Below the pieces are notes generated by a model. The model made no database searches, had not been told where the DNA came from, and was given only the letters and a program-made list of their open reading frames with translations. 64,000 nucleotides of DNA, taken from the NCBI RefSeq assembly GCF_014192155.1, contig NZ_JACHXO010000001.1, positions 832,069 to 896,068 on the forward strand. Reading direction: 5' to 3'. This document shows positions 1 to 9,378 of the stretch, piece by piece. The DNA is from Roseateles terrae (GTDB lineage Bacteria; Pseudomonadota; Gammaproteobacteria; Burkholderiales; Burkholderiaceae_C). The position numbers and the translations under genes are program-made. Every line of letters begins with the position of its first letter. Position 1 is the stretch's first letter.

Positions 1-39
1 GTTGACGGGAGAGGATGGCGTCATGGGATTAATCCAGCG

Positions 40-108
40 GAATCTGTGGGTGGCAAGACTCGATGCTAATCTTGCAACTTCGTATTTGCAAGATTAACCC
101 GCAGATTC
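40..108. repeat. Nested inverted repeat downstream of the tannase-family gene
   Basis: Two inverted repeats are nested here. The outer 12-base arms lie at 40-51 and 97-108 and differ at one position. The inner arms AATCTTGCA (68-76) and TGCAAGATT (87-95) are perfect, with a 10-base loop. The structure starts about 30 bases beyond the stop codon of the minus-strand tannase-family gene, so it could end that transcript or stabilise its 3' end. There is no long T-run, so it is not a classical intrinsic terminator. A copy of a dispersed palindromic element is the alternative. Confidence 0.45.
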
Positions 109-140
109 GTCTTCGCAACCTCCTCGCGGCGCGTGGCCTA

Positions 141-2060
141 TCAGCGCGTCGCCGGCTGAGACGCCGTGTGGCTGATGTCCGGCGACAGCTTGATGAGGCC
201 ACGCACCGGTGGCGGCTGGAAGAAGTCCTCACCAGCCCAGGCCGGGACCGGAATGTCGGACCCCGCCACCGCACGGAAGCTGTCTGCACTGTGGATGTCA
301 CCCTTGCCCTGATACCGGGCCACTTGCGGGTAGGGATAAACCGGTCGGGTGCGCTGCACCACCGGGCCAGACCTTGCAAGGTCCAGCACTCCGGAAGGCG
401 GCTCTTGCGGCGCGCCGTCCGGAGGTCCGGAAGGAGGTCCGGATACCGTGGGCCCAGAGGGGCCGGCCATCGGTGGCGCCGGGCGGGCTTCGGGTTGTCC
501 AAAGCCATTGCCACGCTGCCGCGGCTCCGGCGTGCGAGTCAGCACCGCGTCCGGTGCAATGCCGCGCTCGACCCAGGCCATCATCGGGGTCAGCAGATCG
601 ATCGCGCTGGGGCCCTCACCGCCGGAGCAGTGATAGACCCCCGGCAGCAGATACAGGCGCTCAAACGCCCGGGCCGCGCCCTCCCCCATGCGCTTGCGCA
701 CGGCCTGGTGATAGGCAATGCTGTTCAGGGGCGAGATGTGCGGGTCCGACCAGCCATGCCAGATCACCAGCTTGCCGCCCCGTGCGGCAAAGCGCGAGAG
801 GTCAGGATCCGTCGCATCCATCAGCGGATGGCGTGCGCGGAGCTGATCCAAGGTGGCACGGTCAAATCGCAGATCCGCCAGCTTGAAATCCGCCGGCGGG
901 TCCGTCTCGAAAACCAGATGCTTCAGCGCCTGCATCGCAATGCGCTCACTGAAAATCGGGGACTGTGCATCCGCCGGGACGAACACGCCAGCCCAGCCCA
1001 GTTCGGAGCCAGGCTGTGGTCCACCCGCCGTCAGCCGCTCCCCGGTCTGCGGGTCGCGCGGCCCTTCATACAGCTGGCGGGCTGCGTCAACTTCCCGACG
1101 GCTCAGGCATTCCGGCCCCGGCGCGTCGCCATCTCCCGGGCAGGCAACGGTGGCCGGATCGAACTTGCACAAACGCGGATCGCTGATCAAGCCGTCCACC
1201 ACGCCATCCAGCGCGTCGCATTGCTTCAGCACCGCCTGATGCAGCACCGGCAGGCGCGCCGCGGTAAGGATGGCGCCGCCGTCCGGCGCCGTGTTCGCGC
1301 GGGCCTGCCAGCCGTGATAGAGGCTGTTCTGCACCTGGAAGTTCAGCGCCGCCGCTCCTGCGAGGATGCCGTCGAAGTCCTCCGGATGGCGCTGGGCTTC
1401 GATCAAGGCTTCGCGCCCACCGTCGGAGCAGCCGCTGAAATAGGCAAAGCGCTGCGGCCGTCCATAAAACCGCTGGATCAGCCGCTTGGCTGCCACCGCC
1501 GTCAAGTGCACCGCACGATGGGCGAAATCTTCCCGCTGGGCCGCATTCCGGCCAAAGCTGCCGTCGTTGTCCTGATGTCCCATGTCGGTGGCGGCCAGCG
1601 CAAAGCCGCCCTGCTTCAGGTCCAGGCAGCCGTCTGCCGCGCCGACCTCCATGCCGATGCGTCCACACAGGCCGCCACAACCGACCTGCAGATAACGCTG
1701 GGTCCAGCTGCCCAGCGGCAGTTCCACACGGAACTGGATGCTGGGCGCCAGCAGGCCTTCCACAATGCAGGCAGGAAGCCCCTGGCTGGTCGCTTTGCTC
1801 GTCTTCAGCACCCGGCTGCCGGCGCCGCCGATGTCCACGAGGGACGTACTGCCCAGCGCCGAGCAATCCGCGATGGGCGTGATGATCGGCAAGGCTTGGC
1901 CCTGCGCCACCGGCCGCTCTGCTGCCACCGCGAGGGAGGGCATGGCTGCCATCAGCACGAAGGCAGCCCATGCCATCAGCGCCCACCAGAGCAACGCCCG
2001 CCACCGGCTGGGGCGTTGACGACGGGTGGGACCGAAAGAAATCGAAGGCTTGGCGTTCAT
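141..2060 (-). CDS. Tannase/feruloyl esterase family alpha/beta hydrolase, exported
   Basis: 639 residues. An N-terminal hydrophobic stretch (about residues 22-47) ending in an Ala-rich cleavage region suggests export. The nucleophile motif GCSDGG lies at 210-215 (Ser212). Cys211 together with the later HCSGG motif matches the CS-D-HC arrangement of the tannase family, in which a disulfide brings the catalytic Ser and His together; the Asp is probably in GWSDPHIS. Members hydrolyse ester bonds of plant phenolics such as gallate or ferulate esters; the substrate here cannot be read. The Pro-rich segment around residues 550-575 is unusual. The gene stands alone, divergent from the small genes that lead into the aldehyde oxidoreductase operon. 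Phenolic ester release upstream of aromatic aldehyde oxidation would be a sensible pairing, but that is inference. Confidence 0.85.
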   Translation of the reverse strand: MNAKPSISFGPTRRQRPSRWRALLWWALMAWAAFVLMAAMPSLAVAAERPVAQGQALPIITPIADCSALGSTSLVDIGGAGSRVLKTSKATSQGLPACIVEGLLAPSIQFRVELPLGSWTQRYLQVGCGGLCGRIGMEVGAADGCLDLKQGGFALAATDMGHQDNDGSFGRNAAQREDFAHRAVHLTAVAAKRLIQRFYGRPQRFAYFSGCSDGGREALIEAQRHPEDFDGILAGAAALNFQVQNSLYHGWQARANTAPDGGAILTAARLPVLHQAVLKQCDALDGVVDGLISDPRLCKFDPATVACPGDGDAPGPECLSRREVDAARQLYEGPRDPQTGERLTAGGPQPGSELGWAGVFVPADAQSPIFSERIAMQALKHLVFETDPPADFKLADLRFDRATLDQLRARHPLMDATDPDLSRFAARGGKLVIWHGWSDPHISPLNSIAYHQAVRKRMGEGAARAFERLYLLPGVYHCSGGEGPSAIDLLTPMMAWVERGIAPDAVLTRTPEPRQRGNGFGQPEARPAPPMAGPSGPTVSGPPSGPPDGAPQEPPSGVLDLARSGPVVQRTRPVYPYPQVARYQGKGDIHSADSFRAVAGSDIPVPAWAGEDFFQPPPVRGLIKLSPDISHTASQPATR

Positions 2061-2277
2061 CCGATGATCTTCCCCAGCGCCCCCGGTGCCGTCAACGAAT
2101 CTCCCGGGGGAGCGCCCCTCCTTCAGGGGGCGCCTGTCGGGATGTGCGCCACAGCGCTACCGAAGCTTTACCTGATGACGCACAGCCATTGCCTCCGCTT
2201 CACTGCCCTGCGTCTTGACCGCGCTTCCCCTTGGCATTGGAATTGCCGCAAGAACGGCAAATTCCACGAGGTGTCCC

Positions 2278-2619
2278 ATGTCTGATGCTCCGCGTTCGTC
2301 CTCTTCCACCCCCACACCGGGTCACGCCGGCCCTGCCAAGGCGGGCACTCCCAACGTGGCCAAGCCGGACGCCGGCCATCCGGCCCCCGTGCCGGATCAC
2401 GCCTTTGATGAATCCGTCGCGGGCGAAGAGGATCCTGGCGCCAGCCTGGACAACAACGCCAACGGCGTCCCTCCACCAAAGGACACCACGCCCAGCGCTG
2501 CCAACGCCAACGCCAACGTCAACGCCAACGCCAACGCCGACGCGAACGCCAGTGCCGGCGCACGCGCCGCAACCGCCACGCGCGCCCGCAACCCTGCCGC
2601 GCCGGATGCGGCGCGCTGA
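2278..2619 (+). CDS. Hypothetical low-complexity protein with Asn-Ala repeats
   Basis: 113 residues, family not recognised. ATG 2278 is chosen because GAGGTG sits five bases upstream; an upstream in-frame start at 2215 has no comparable site. The protein is rich in Ala, Pro, Asn, Ser and Thr and carries a run of Asn-Ala dipeptides near residues 75-95, encoded by an AACGCC hexanucleotide tract. It has no signal peptide or membrane segment and is probably disordered. It lies just upstream of a DUF3606 gene and could be co-transcribed with it. Codon-position composition fits a coding gene but homology is unknown. Confidence 0.5.
   Translation: MSDAPRSSSSTPTPGHAGPAKAGTPNVAKPDAGHPAPVPDHAFDESVAGEEDPGASLDNNANGVPPPKDTTPSAANANANVNANANADANASAGARAATATRARNPAAPDAAR
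2491..2560 (+). repeat. AACGCC hexanucleotide tandem tract
   Basis: Imperfect tandem copies of AACGCC, with single-base variants such as AACGTC, GACGCG and AACGCC, encode the Asn-Ala run of the hypothetical protein at 2278-2619. The unit is six bases, so copy-number change would keep the reading frame. Confidence 0.6.
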
Positions 2620-2637
2620 CCGTCACCGGAGGCCCTC

Positions 2638-2820
2638 ATGCCCGACGATCTCAGCAACACCCACGGCTCTGACCACCACCGCGTCAGCCTCAGCGAAGAC
2701 TATGAGCTGCGCTACTGGGGGGACCGTTTCGGCGTGTCCCACGACCTGCTGAAGCAGGCAGTCGATGAAGTCGGCACCAGCGCCCTGCGTGTCGAGGAGT
2801 GGCTCCAGCATCACCGCTGA
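2638..2820 (+). CDS. DUF3606 domain-containing small protein
   Basis: 60 residues. The pattern from ELRYWGDRFGVSHDLLKQAV to the end matches DUF3606, a short domain of about 55-60 residues common in proteobacteria, with a predicted helix-turn-helix-like fold and no established function. A purine-rich site (GGAGG, about 2629-2633) lies just upstream of the ATG. The gene begins 18 bases after the preceding low-complexity gene and is followed by the aldehyde oxidoreductase operon. Its role is unknown. Confidence 0.75.
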   Translation: MPDDLSNTHGSDHHRVSLSEDYELRYWGDRFGVSHDLLKQAVDEVGTSALRVEEWLQHHR

Positions 2821-2928
2821 ACGTCCTGCGCACCGTCCGTCCCAACGCCCCCCACCGCCTGCCATCGCAGGCACATGCCTTGCCATCTCCCGGCAGCGCC
2901 AACGTCGGCCAGCCAGGAGTTCCCCAGC

Positions 2929-3714
2929 ATGGATGCAGCGTCCCGACCCTCTTCAGCGACCCCGGGGTCGCCCACGCATGCGGACGGTTCGTCCGTTCCC
3001 ACCGCCACCCTGGGCGACGCCCTGGCACTGGACCTCTGCCGCGACATTGCCGACGCCGGCAGCGATGACATCGCCAGCGGCGTGCGCCGCCGGACGATGC
3101 TGATTGCCGGCAGCGCCTGTGCCGCCGGCTCGGGTTTCGCGCTGGAGGCGCAGGCCCAGGTGCCCAATCCCCGTCCGCCCGCTTCGCAGGAGGCCCTGAT
3201 GGCCACGTCCCAAGTGACCCTGACCGTCAATGGTCAGAGCCAGACCCTGACCCTCGACAACCGCACCTCCCTGCTCGACGCCCTGCGCGAGCACCTGCGC
3301 CTGACCGGCACGAAAAAGGGCTGCGACCACGGCCAGTGCGGCGCCTGCACGGTGCTGATGGACGGTCGCCGCATCAATTCCTGCCTGACCCTGGCGGTGA
3401 TGCACGAGGGCGCGAAGATCACCACGATCGAAGGTCTGGGCAACCCGGAGCAACTGCATCCGCTCCAGGCCGCCTTCATCAAGCATGACGGCTACCAGTG
3501 CGGCTACTGCACGCCCGGCCAGATCTGCTCGGCATCGGCGGTGCTGGACGAACTCAAGGCCGGCATGCCCAGCCATGTGACCCGGGACCTCAACGTCCGT
3601 CCGCTGCTGTCCGCCGAGGAATTGCGGGAACGCATGAGCGGCAATATCTGCCGCTGCGGTGCCTATTCCAACATCATCGACGCGATCACCGAAGTCGCCG
3701 GGAGGACCGCATGA
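2929..3714 (+). CDS. paoA: Aldehyde oxidoreductase iron-sulfur subunit (PaoA type), Tat-exported
   Basis: 261 residues from ATG 2929, chosen for the AGGAG upstream; an in-frame ATG at 2875 is possible but lacks such a site. The N-terminus has the twin-arginine pattern RRRTMLIAG followed by a hydrophobic stretch and an Ala cleavage region, as expected for periplasmic export by Tat. A plant-type [2Fe-2S] domain follows (CDHGQCGAC, with a downstream C), then the second [2Fe-2S] domain with [10 protein letters not shown] and CRCGAYSNI. This is the small subunit of a xanthine-oxidase-family molybdoenzyme that transfers electrons from the Mo site. Its stop overlaps the start of the FAD subunit, showing translational coupling. 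Confidence 0.9.
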   Translation: MDAASRPSSATPGSPTHADGSSVPTATLGDALALDLCRDIADAGSDDIASGVRRRTMLIAGSACAAGSGFALEAQAQVPNPRPPASQEALMATSQVTLTVNGQSQTLTLDNRTSLLDALREHLRLTGTKKGCDHGQCGACTVLMDGRRINSCLTLAVMHEGAKITTIEGLGNPEQLHPLQAAFIKHDGYQCGYCTPGQICSASAVLDELKAGMPSHVTRDLNVRPLLSAEELRERMSGNICRCGAYSNIIDAITEVAGRTA

Positions 3715-4676
3715 AGCCCTTCACCCTGGAACGGCCGGAGACTCCGGCGCAGGCCGCCGCCGCGGCAGCACGCCAGCCCGGCGCCCGATTCATCGCCGGT
3801 GGCACCAACCTGCTGGACCTGATGAAGCTGCAGGTGGAAACGCCCACCCATCTGATCGATGTGAACCGCCTCGCGCTGGACCGCATTGAGCCGACGCAAG
3901 AAGGCGGCCTGCGCATCGGCGCCCTGGTGCGCAACGCCGACCTGGCAGCCGACGCGCGTGTACGCCGTGATTACGGCGTGCTCTCGCGCGCCCTGTTGGC
4001 CGGCGCCTCGGGCCAGTTGCGCAACCGCGCCACGACCGCCGGCAACCTGCTGCAGCGCACCCGCTGCCCCTACTTCTACGACACCCAGCAGCCCTGCAAC
4101 AAGCGACAGCCCGGCAGCGGCTGCAGCGCCATCGACGGTCGCAGCCGCCAGCTCGGCATCGTCGGCGTGAGCAGCGCCTGCATCGCCACCCATCCCAGCG
4201 ACATGGCTGTGGCCATGCGCACGCTGGATGCGGTGGTGGAAGCGGTGCGACCCGATGGCCAGACGCGCAGGATCCCGATCGTGGACTTCCACCGGCTGCC
4301 CGGCGACACGCCGCACATCGAAACCACCCTGACCGCGGGTGAGCTGATCACCGCCGTCACCCTGCCCCGCCCGGTGCCGGGTGTCCACATCTATCACAAG
4401 GTCCGCGACCGCGCGTCCTATGCCTTCGCGCTGGTCTCGGTGGCGGCGATCGTGCAGTCCAACGGACGCGGTCGCATCGCCGTGGGCGGTGTGGCGCCCA
4501 AGCCCTGGCGCGTGGATGCAGCCGACGCTGCCCTGCCGCAAGGCTCTCAAGCCATTGCCACCCGCCTGCTGGCGGATGCCCACCCCACGTCGGACAACGC
4601 TTTCAAGATCCCGCTGGTGGAGCGGACCATCGCCGCCGCCCTGGATGAAGCCCGGCAATCAAGGACACGCGCATGA
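3711..4676 (+). CDS. paoB: Aldehyde oxidoreductase FAD-binding subunit (PaoB type)
   Basis: 321 residues. ATG 3711 overlaps the TGA of paoA by four bases. The FAD-binding motif [12 protein letters not shown] lies near residues 28-39, and the second FAD motif region is [10 protein letters not shown] Cys-rich loop ([14 protein letters not shown]...GSGC) corresponds to the extra [4Fe-4S] site seen in PaoB, which separates this family from plain xanthine dehydrogenase FAD subunits. The C-terminal CO-dehydrogenase flavoprotein domain completes the chain. Electrons would pass from the Mo subunit through PaoA to FAD. The stop overlaps the paoC start in the same ATGA manner. Confidence 0.9.
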   Translation: MKPFTLERPETPAQAAAAAARQPGARFIAGGTNLLDLMKLQVETPTHLIDVNRLALDRIEPTQEGGLRIGALVRNADLAADARVRRDYGVLSRALLAGASGQLRNRATTAGNLLQRTRCPYFYDTQQPCNKRQPGSGCSAIDGRSRQLGIVGVSSACIATHPSDMAVAMRTLDAVVEAVRPDGQTRRIPIVDFHRLPGDTPHIETTLTAGELITAVTLPRPVPGVHIYHKVRDRASYAFALVSVAAIVQSNGRGRIAVGGVAPKPWRVDAADAALPQGSQAIATRLLADAHPTSDNAFKIPLVERTIAAALDEARQSRTRA

Positions 4677-6877
4677 AGTTCGATCAACCCGCGACCCAGA
4701 ACCCCATCGATCAGCTGCGTGTCGTCGGCAAGCCGACCGACCGTATCGATGGCCCCCGCAAGACCACCGGCACCGCGCCCTATGCCTACGAGCGGCATGA
4801 CGTGGCGCCGCAAGCGGCCTATGGTGTGATCGTCGGCGCCGGCATCGGCAAGGGCACCATCACCCGCATGGATCTCACAGCCGCGCAGGCCGCACCCGGC
4901 GTGCTGGCAATCGTCACGGCCGAGAACGCCGGCAAGCTCGGCAAGGGCAAGTTCAACACTGCCAAGCTGTTGGCCGGACCCAAGGTGGATCACTACCACC
5001 AGGCCGTGGCCGTGGTGGTGGCCGAAAGTTTCGAGCAGGCACGTGCCGCCGCGGCGCTGGTGCAGGTCGACTACCAGGCCGAAGCCGGTGCCTACAGCCT
5101 GGCCAAGGCGATGGACAGTGCCAAGCTGCCCAAGGGCGATGAGCAGACCCCACCCGAAACCAAGGTCGGCGATTTCGACGGCGCCTTCGGACAGGCCGCG
5201 GTGAAGATCGACTACACCTACACCACGCCCGACCAGTCGCACGCCATGATGGAGCCGCATGCGTCCCTGGCGCTGTGGGAAGGCGACAAGCTGACCGTCT
5301 GGACTTCCAACCAGATGATCGACTGGGGCCGGGGCGACCTGGCCAAGACGCTGAACATGCCCAAGGACAAGGTGCGGCTGATCTCGCCGTTCATTGGCGG
5401 CGGTTTTGGCGGCAAGCTCTTCCTGCGGGCCGATGCCGTCATGGCCGCTCTCGGCGCCAAGGCCACCGGCCGACCGGTGAAGGTGAGCCTGCAGCGTCCG
5501 CTGATCATGAACAACGCAACGCACCGCCCGGCCACCATACAGCGCATCCGCATCGGCTGCGGCGCGGACGGCCACATCACCGCCATCGCGCATGAAAGCT
5601 GGTCGGGCGACCAGCCCGATGGCCAGCCGGAAACCGCCGTCGCGCAGACCCGTCTGCTGTACGCCGGGGCCAACCGCTACTCGGCCATGAAGCTGGCGGT
5701 GCTGGACCTGCCCGAAGGCAATGCGATGCGTGCGCCGGGCGAGGCGCCGGGCCTGATGGCGCTGGAAATCGCGATCGACGAAATGGCGGAGAAGGCCGGC
5801 CTGGATCCGGTCCAGTTCCGCATCCTCAACGACACGCAGGTCGACCCGGAGAAGCCCGAGCGTCCCTTCTCGCAGCGCCGTCTGGTCGAATGCCTGCGCA
5901 CCGGCGCCGACAAGTTCGGCTGGCAACAGCGCATGAAGCCGGGCCAGCGCCGCGAAGGCCACTGGCTGGTCGGCATGGGCATGGCGGCGGCCTTTCGCAA
6001 CAACCTGGTGATGAAGTCGGCCGCCCGCGTGCGGCTGGACCAGCGCGGCGTGGTGACGGTGGAAACCGACATGACCGACATCGGCACCGGCTCCTACACC
6101 ATCGTGGCCCAGACGGCTGCCGAAATGATGGGCGTCGGGCTGGACAAGGTGGTGGTGCGCCTGGGCGACTCGAACCTGCCCGTCTCCTGCGGCTCTGGCG
6201 GCCAATGGGGCGGAAACAGCTCCACGGCAGGCGTCTATGCGGCCTGCATGCAGCTGCGAGAGATCATCGCCCGCAAGCAGGGCATGGATCCCGAGAAGGC
6301 CGTGTTCGCCGATGGTGCCGTGCGGGACGGCGGCAAGTCCGTCACCCTGGGCGATGCCGCAGGCCATGAGGGCCTGGTGGCCGAAGACAAGATGGAATAC
6401 GGCGACCTGGACAAGAAGTATCAGCAGTCCACCTTCGGCGGCCATTTTGTGGAGGTGGCGGTGAATGCCTTCACCGGCGAGATCCGCGTGCGCCGCATGC
6501 TCGCCGTCTGCGCGGCCGGACGCATCCTGAATCCGAAGTCAGCCCGCAGCCAGGTCATCGGTGCAATGACGATGGGCGTCGGCGCTGCCTTGATGGAAGA
6601 GCTGCAGGTGGATGAGAAGCGCGGTTTCTTCGTCAATCACGACCTGGCCGGGTATGAGGTACCGGTGCATGCCGACATCCCGCATCAGGAGGTCATCTTC
6701 CTGGATGAGACTGACCCGATCTCTTCTCCGATGAAGGCCAAGGGCGTGGGCGAGCTGGGCATCTGCGGCGTGGGTGCCGCGGTGGCCAATGCCATCTACA
6801 ACGCCACCGGCGTGCGGGTGCGCGAGTACCCGGTCACCCTGGACAAGCTGCTGGCCAAGTTGCCGCGCGTGGCGTGA
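4673..6877 (+). CDS. paoC: Aldehyde oxidoreductase molybdenum-binding subunit (PaoC type)
   Basis: 734 residues, the usual length of the catalytic subunit. The N-terminal aldehyde oxidase a/b hammerhead domain is followed by the large molybdopterin-binding domain with the [11 protein letters not shown] motif, the cofactor loop [11 protein letters not shown] and the C-terminal [10 protein letters not shown] that holds the catalytic Glu of the xanthine oxidase family. The family oxidises mainly aromatic aldehydes to acids in the periplasm and uses a Mo cofactor of the cytosine dinucleotide type. No paoD/xdhC-type insertion chaperone follows, so it must lie elsewhere. Convergent with the hybrid kinase gene, only zero bases apart. 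Confidence 0.92.
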   Translation: MKFDQPATQNPIDQLRVVGKPTDRIDGPRKTTGTAPYAYERHDVAPQAAYGVIVGAGIGKGTITRMDLTAAQAAPGVLAIVTAENAGKLGKGKFNTAKLLAGPKVDHYHQAVAVVVAESFEQARAAAALVQVDYQAEAGAYSLAKAMDSAKLPKGDEQTPPETKVGDFDGAFGQAAVKIDYTYTTPDQSHAMMEPHASLALWEGDKLTVWTSNQMIDWGRGDLAKTLNMPKDKVRLISPFIGGGFGGKLFLRADAVMAALGAKATGRPVKVSLQRPLIMNNATHRPATIQRIRIGCGADGHITAIAHESWSGDQPDGQPETAVAQTRLLYAGANRYSAMKLAVLDLPEGNAMRAPGEAPGLMALEIAIDEMAEKAGLDPVQFRILNDTQVDPEKPERPFSQRRLVECLRTGADKFGWQQRMKPGQRREGHWLVGMGMAAAFRNNLVMKSAARVRLDQRGVVTVETDMTDIGTGSYTIVAQTAAEMMGVGLDKVVVRLGDSNLPVSCGSGGQWGGNSSTAGVYAACMQLREIIARKQGMDPEKAVFADGAVRDGGKSVTLGDAAGHEGLVAEDKMEYGDLDKKYQQSTFGGHFVEVAVNAFTGEIRVRRMLAVCAAGRILNPKSARSQVIGAMTMGVGAALMEELQVDEKRGFFVNHDLAGYEVPVHADIPHQEVIFLDETDPISSPMKAKGVGELGICGVGAAVANAIYNATGVRVREYPVTLDKLLAKLPRVA

Positions 6878-9160
6878 TCAGTCTGCCGCCACCGGGGGCA
6901 GGACCCCCGCGGGCGGCAGCGTGCTGCGCGCCAGGTCCATGGCTGCGGCCAGTTGCGCGGCCAACTGGTCGGTGTCGTAAGGCTTGGCCACCAGCGGTAC
7001 ATCCGGCGCCTCTGCGATGCGGTCCGGATAGCCGCTGGCCAGCACCACCGGCAGCGTCGGCTTGAGCACCTTCAAGGTGCGGGCCAGGTCCACACCGCTG
7101 CGGGTGCCGGGCATGACGATGTCCGACAGCACCACATCCACCTGGGCGCCGCCGCGCAACAGGTCCAGCGCGTGATCGGCCGTGGGCGCGGTGACCACCT
7201 GGAAGCCAAGGTCCTCCAGCGCCTGTGCGGTCAGCTCACGCACCGAGGCTTCATCTTCCACCAGCAGAACCGTTCCCTCATACCGCCGGTCGGCGGCGGG
7301 CGGCGGTGTGTCCAGTGCGCGTGTACGGCCCAGTGAACGGGGCAGCCACAGCGTCACCTCGGTGCCGAGGCCGATCTTGCTGTTCAGGGTGGCCGTACCG
7401 CCAGTGGCCCGCGCGAGCGCGTAGACCTGAGCCAGGCCCAACCCTGTCCCCTGACCCAGCGGTTTGGTGGTGAAGAAGGGTTCGAAAGCATGGGTCATCT
7501 GCTCCTGGGTCATGCCGTCACCGTCGTCGATGACGCTGATGCAGACGTAGTCTCCCGCCATCAGCTCCGGCACTTCGCCGCTCAGCATCTGTCGGTTGCC
7601 GGCGCGAACGGACAACTGGCCCCGGCCATGGAGCGCGTCCCGGGCATTGAGCGCCAGGTTGAGGATGGCCAGCTCCAGCTGGACCGGATCCGTCCTCACC
7701 GGCCAGACGCCCTCCTCCATGTCCAGCGTCGTCTGAATGGCGCTGCCGACAGCACCGCGGACCAACTCCATCAGCTCCGGCAGTTGCTCGCGCAGATCCA
7801 GCACCGATTCGTGCCCGACCTGCTGGCGACCAAAGGACAGCAACTGCCGGGTCAATTGAGAGGCCTTGGCGGTGGCGCGCTGGCAGGCGGCGAGCGCCTG
7901 ATCGCCACGTGGGTCACTGCTCAGCTTGCGCGCCAGTTGCAGCCCGGTGGTCATCGTCTGCAGCAGGTTGTTGAAATCATGCGCAATGCCGCCGGTCAGC
8001 CGACCGAGGGCCTCCAGCTTCTGGCTGCGCAGGGCGGCCTCCTGCGCCTGACGGGCCTGGGCCACCGCCGCTTCGATCTCGCCGCGCATGCGCTGGTCAT
8101 GTCCGGTGCGCTCCTCGCTGGCCTTGACGAGCGCCCGCTGCACGATGTCCACATCCTGCAGACCGCTGGCCGACGCCTGCACCAGGCCACCGCTGCCCAG
8201 GGCCAGCGCATCGTCCCGGAGTCGCTGCAGCGGCAGCACGATCGACCCGCCAATCCGGCGCGCCACCAGCGTGGCCACGACAATGAAGACAAAGGACACA
8301 CAGAGCGTGACGCCGAAGGCGAGCCAGGCCGTCTGGGCCAGCTCGCCCCGGCTCAGGCCAATCAGCACCAGCCAGCCGGAGTCCGGCGCGCGTGCAAAAA
8401 CGGTAAAGACGCCGACCCCGTCCAGCGTCTTGGTTTCGACCACCCCGCGGTTGGCCTTGGCCATCGCTTCCAGCATTTCAGGACTGGCGCGCTGCCCGGC
8501 GCGTTTTTCAGGATCGAGGGTGCGGGCTGCGACGTAGCCCTGGCTGTCCAGCACCACCCCGAGCCAGCCCTTGGGCAGCGGCTGCTGGCGGAAGATGTGC
8601 TGCAGGTCGGTGACCGGACTGCCCAAGCCGAGCTTCATCGGCTGACCGTTGACCGTCACCGGAACGCGGACGGCGAAACTCAGCCGTTTGTCATGAGGAC
8701 CGGTGTAGAGGTCCGACACGATCAGCGGCCGCTGCGTCGCGATGGGGATGGGACGGAAGATGCTGGTTTTGGGCAGTGGCTGGCCAAAATCCAGCCGGGT
8801 ATTGACCATCTGCTGGCCATCTTCCCGAGTCAGGGCGATGGTGCTGGCTGAATTTGCCACGAGTCGCCGGGCTTCGGCGTGAAACTGGTCCAGCCGCCCC
8901 TCCGCCAGGCTGGGGGAAATGCTCAAGGCTTGCAGCAAGGCGGTGCGGACCGCCATTTCCCGGTCGGTCACCAGGCTCAGCGCCTCGGCGGTTTCCATGG
9001 CCGCGCTGATGGCGGCGCGTTGCTCCGTCTGGAAAACCGCCACCCCGGCGATCATCGACAGAAGCAATGTCGGCAACACCATCAGCCACACCATGGCCTT
9101 CAATTTGCCGCTAATGGAGCTGGACCTCAATGGCGGGGCAATGGCGGCGGTTGAGGACAT
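6878..9160 (-). CDS. Hybrid sensor histidine kinase with C-terminal receiver
   Basis: 760 residues. A membrane segment near residues 22-45 and another near 280-305 bracket a periplasmic sensor of roughly 230 residues, probably Cache-like. The dimerisation helix carries GGIAHDFNNLL (phospho-His), typical of the HisKA class often paired with a fused receiver. The ATPase domain follows (NLALNARDAL, DDGDGM, GTGLGLAQVY), and a receiver with DVVLSDIVMPG (phospho-Asp) ends the protein. It would sense an extracytoplasmic signal and relay phosphate internally. The adjacent divergent gene encodes an OmpR-type regulator, but a fused receiver makes the pairing uncertain. The ligand is unknown. Confidence 0.88.
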   Translation of the reverse strand: MSSTAAIAPPLRSSSISGKLKAMVWLMVLPTLLLSMIAGVAVFQTEQRAAISAAMETAEALSLVTDREMAVRTALLQALSISPSLAEGRLDQFHAEARRLVANSASTIALTREDGQQMVNTRLDFGQPLPKTSIFRPIPIATQRPLIVSDLYTGPHDKRLSFAVRVPVTVNGQPMKLGLGSPVTDLQHIFRQQPLPKGWLGVVLDSQGYVAARTLDPEKRAGQRASPEMLEAMAKANRGVVETKTLDGVGVFTVFARAPDSGWLVLIGLSRGELAQTAWLAFGVTLCVSFVFIVVATLVARRIGGSIVLPLQRLRDDALALGSGGLVQASASGLQDVDIVQRALVKASEERTGHDQRMRGEIEAAVAQARQAQEAALRSQKLEALGRLTGGIAHDFNNLLQTMTTGLQLARKLSSDPRGDQALAACQRATAKASQLTRQLLSFGRQQVGHESVLDLREQLPELMELVRGAVGSAIQTTLDMEEGVWPVRTDPVQLELAILNLALNARDALHGRGQLSVRAGNRQMLSGEVPELMAGDYVCISVIDDGDGMTQEQMTHAFEPFFTTKPLGQGTGLGLAQVYALARATGGTATLNSKIGLGTEVTLWLPRSLGRTRALDTPPPAADRRYEGTVLLVEDEASVRELTAQALEDLGFQVVTAPTADHALDLLRGGAQVDVVLSDIVMPGTRSGVDLARTLKVLKPTLPVVLASGYPDRIAEAPDVPLVAKPYDTDQLAAQLAAAMDLARSTLPPAGVLPPVAAD

Positions 9161-9378
9161 CGGCGGATTCTAGAGGCGGGACGTTTCCCGGGGTCACCGG
9201 CCCGCCGTGGGACAAACACCCAAGGAGGTCGGGAATCGCCCCTCTCCACGGGGGGGACGTCCTGATTTCACCAACTGATGATCACCCGTCATTCATTCCT
9301 GTCGCCCGTACGCCCCGCGTGGCGGACATGACAAAACGGTAAGCCATTGTCAGAAGTCGTTTATGCAGAATCACTCCC

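Noticed and set aside
63-2285. Long open frame on the plus strand opposite the tannase-family gene
   Set aside because: It is fully antisense to a gene with clear catalytic motifs and its translation is Arg/His/Gln-rich without family resemblance, as expected from GC-rich antisense codons.
4547-6445. 632-residue open frame on the minus strand opposite the molybdenum subunit gene
   Set aside because: Antisense to paoC, whose motifs are complete; the translation is rich in His, Gly and Val with no recognisable domain.
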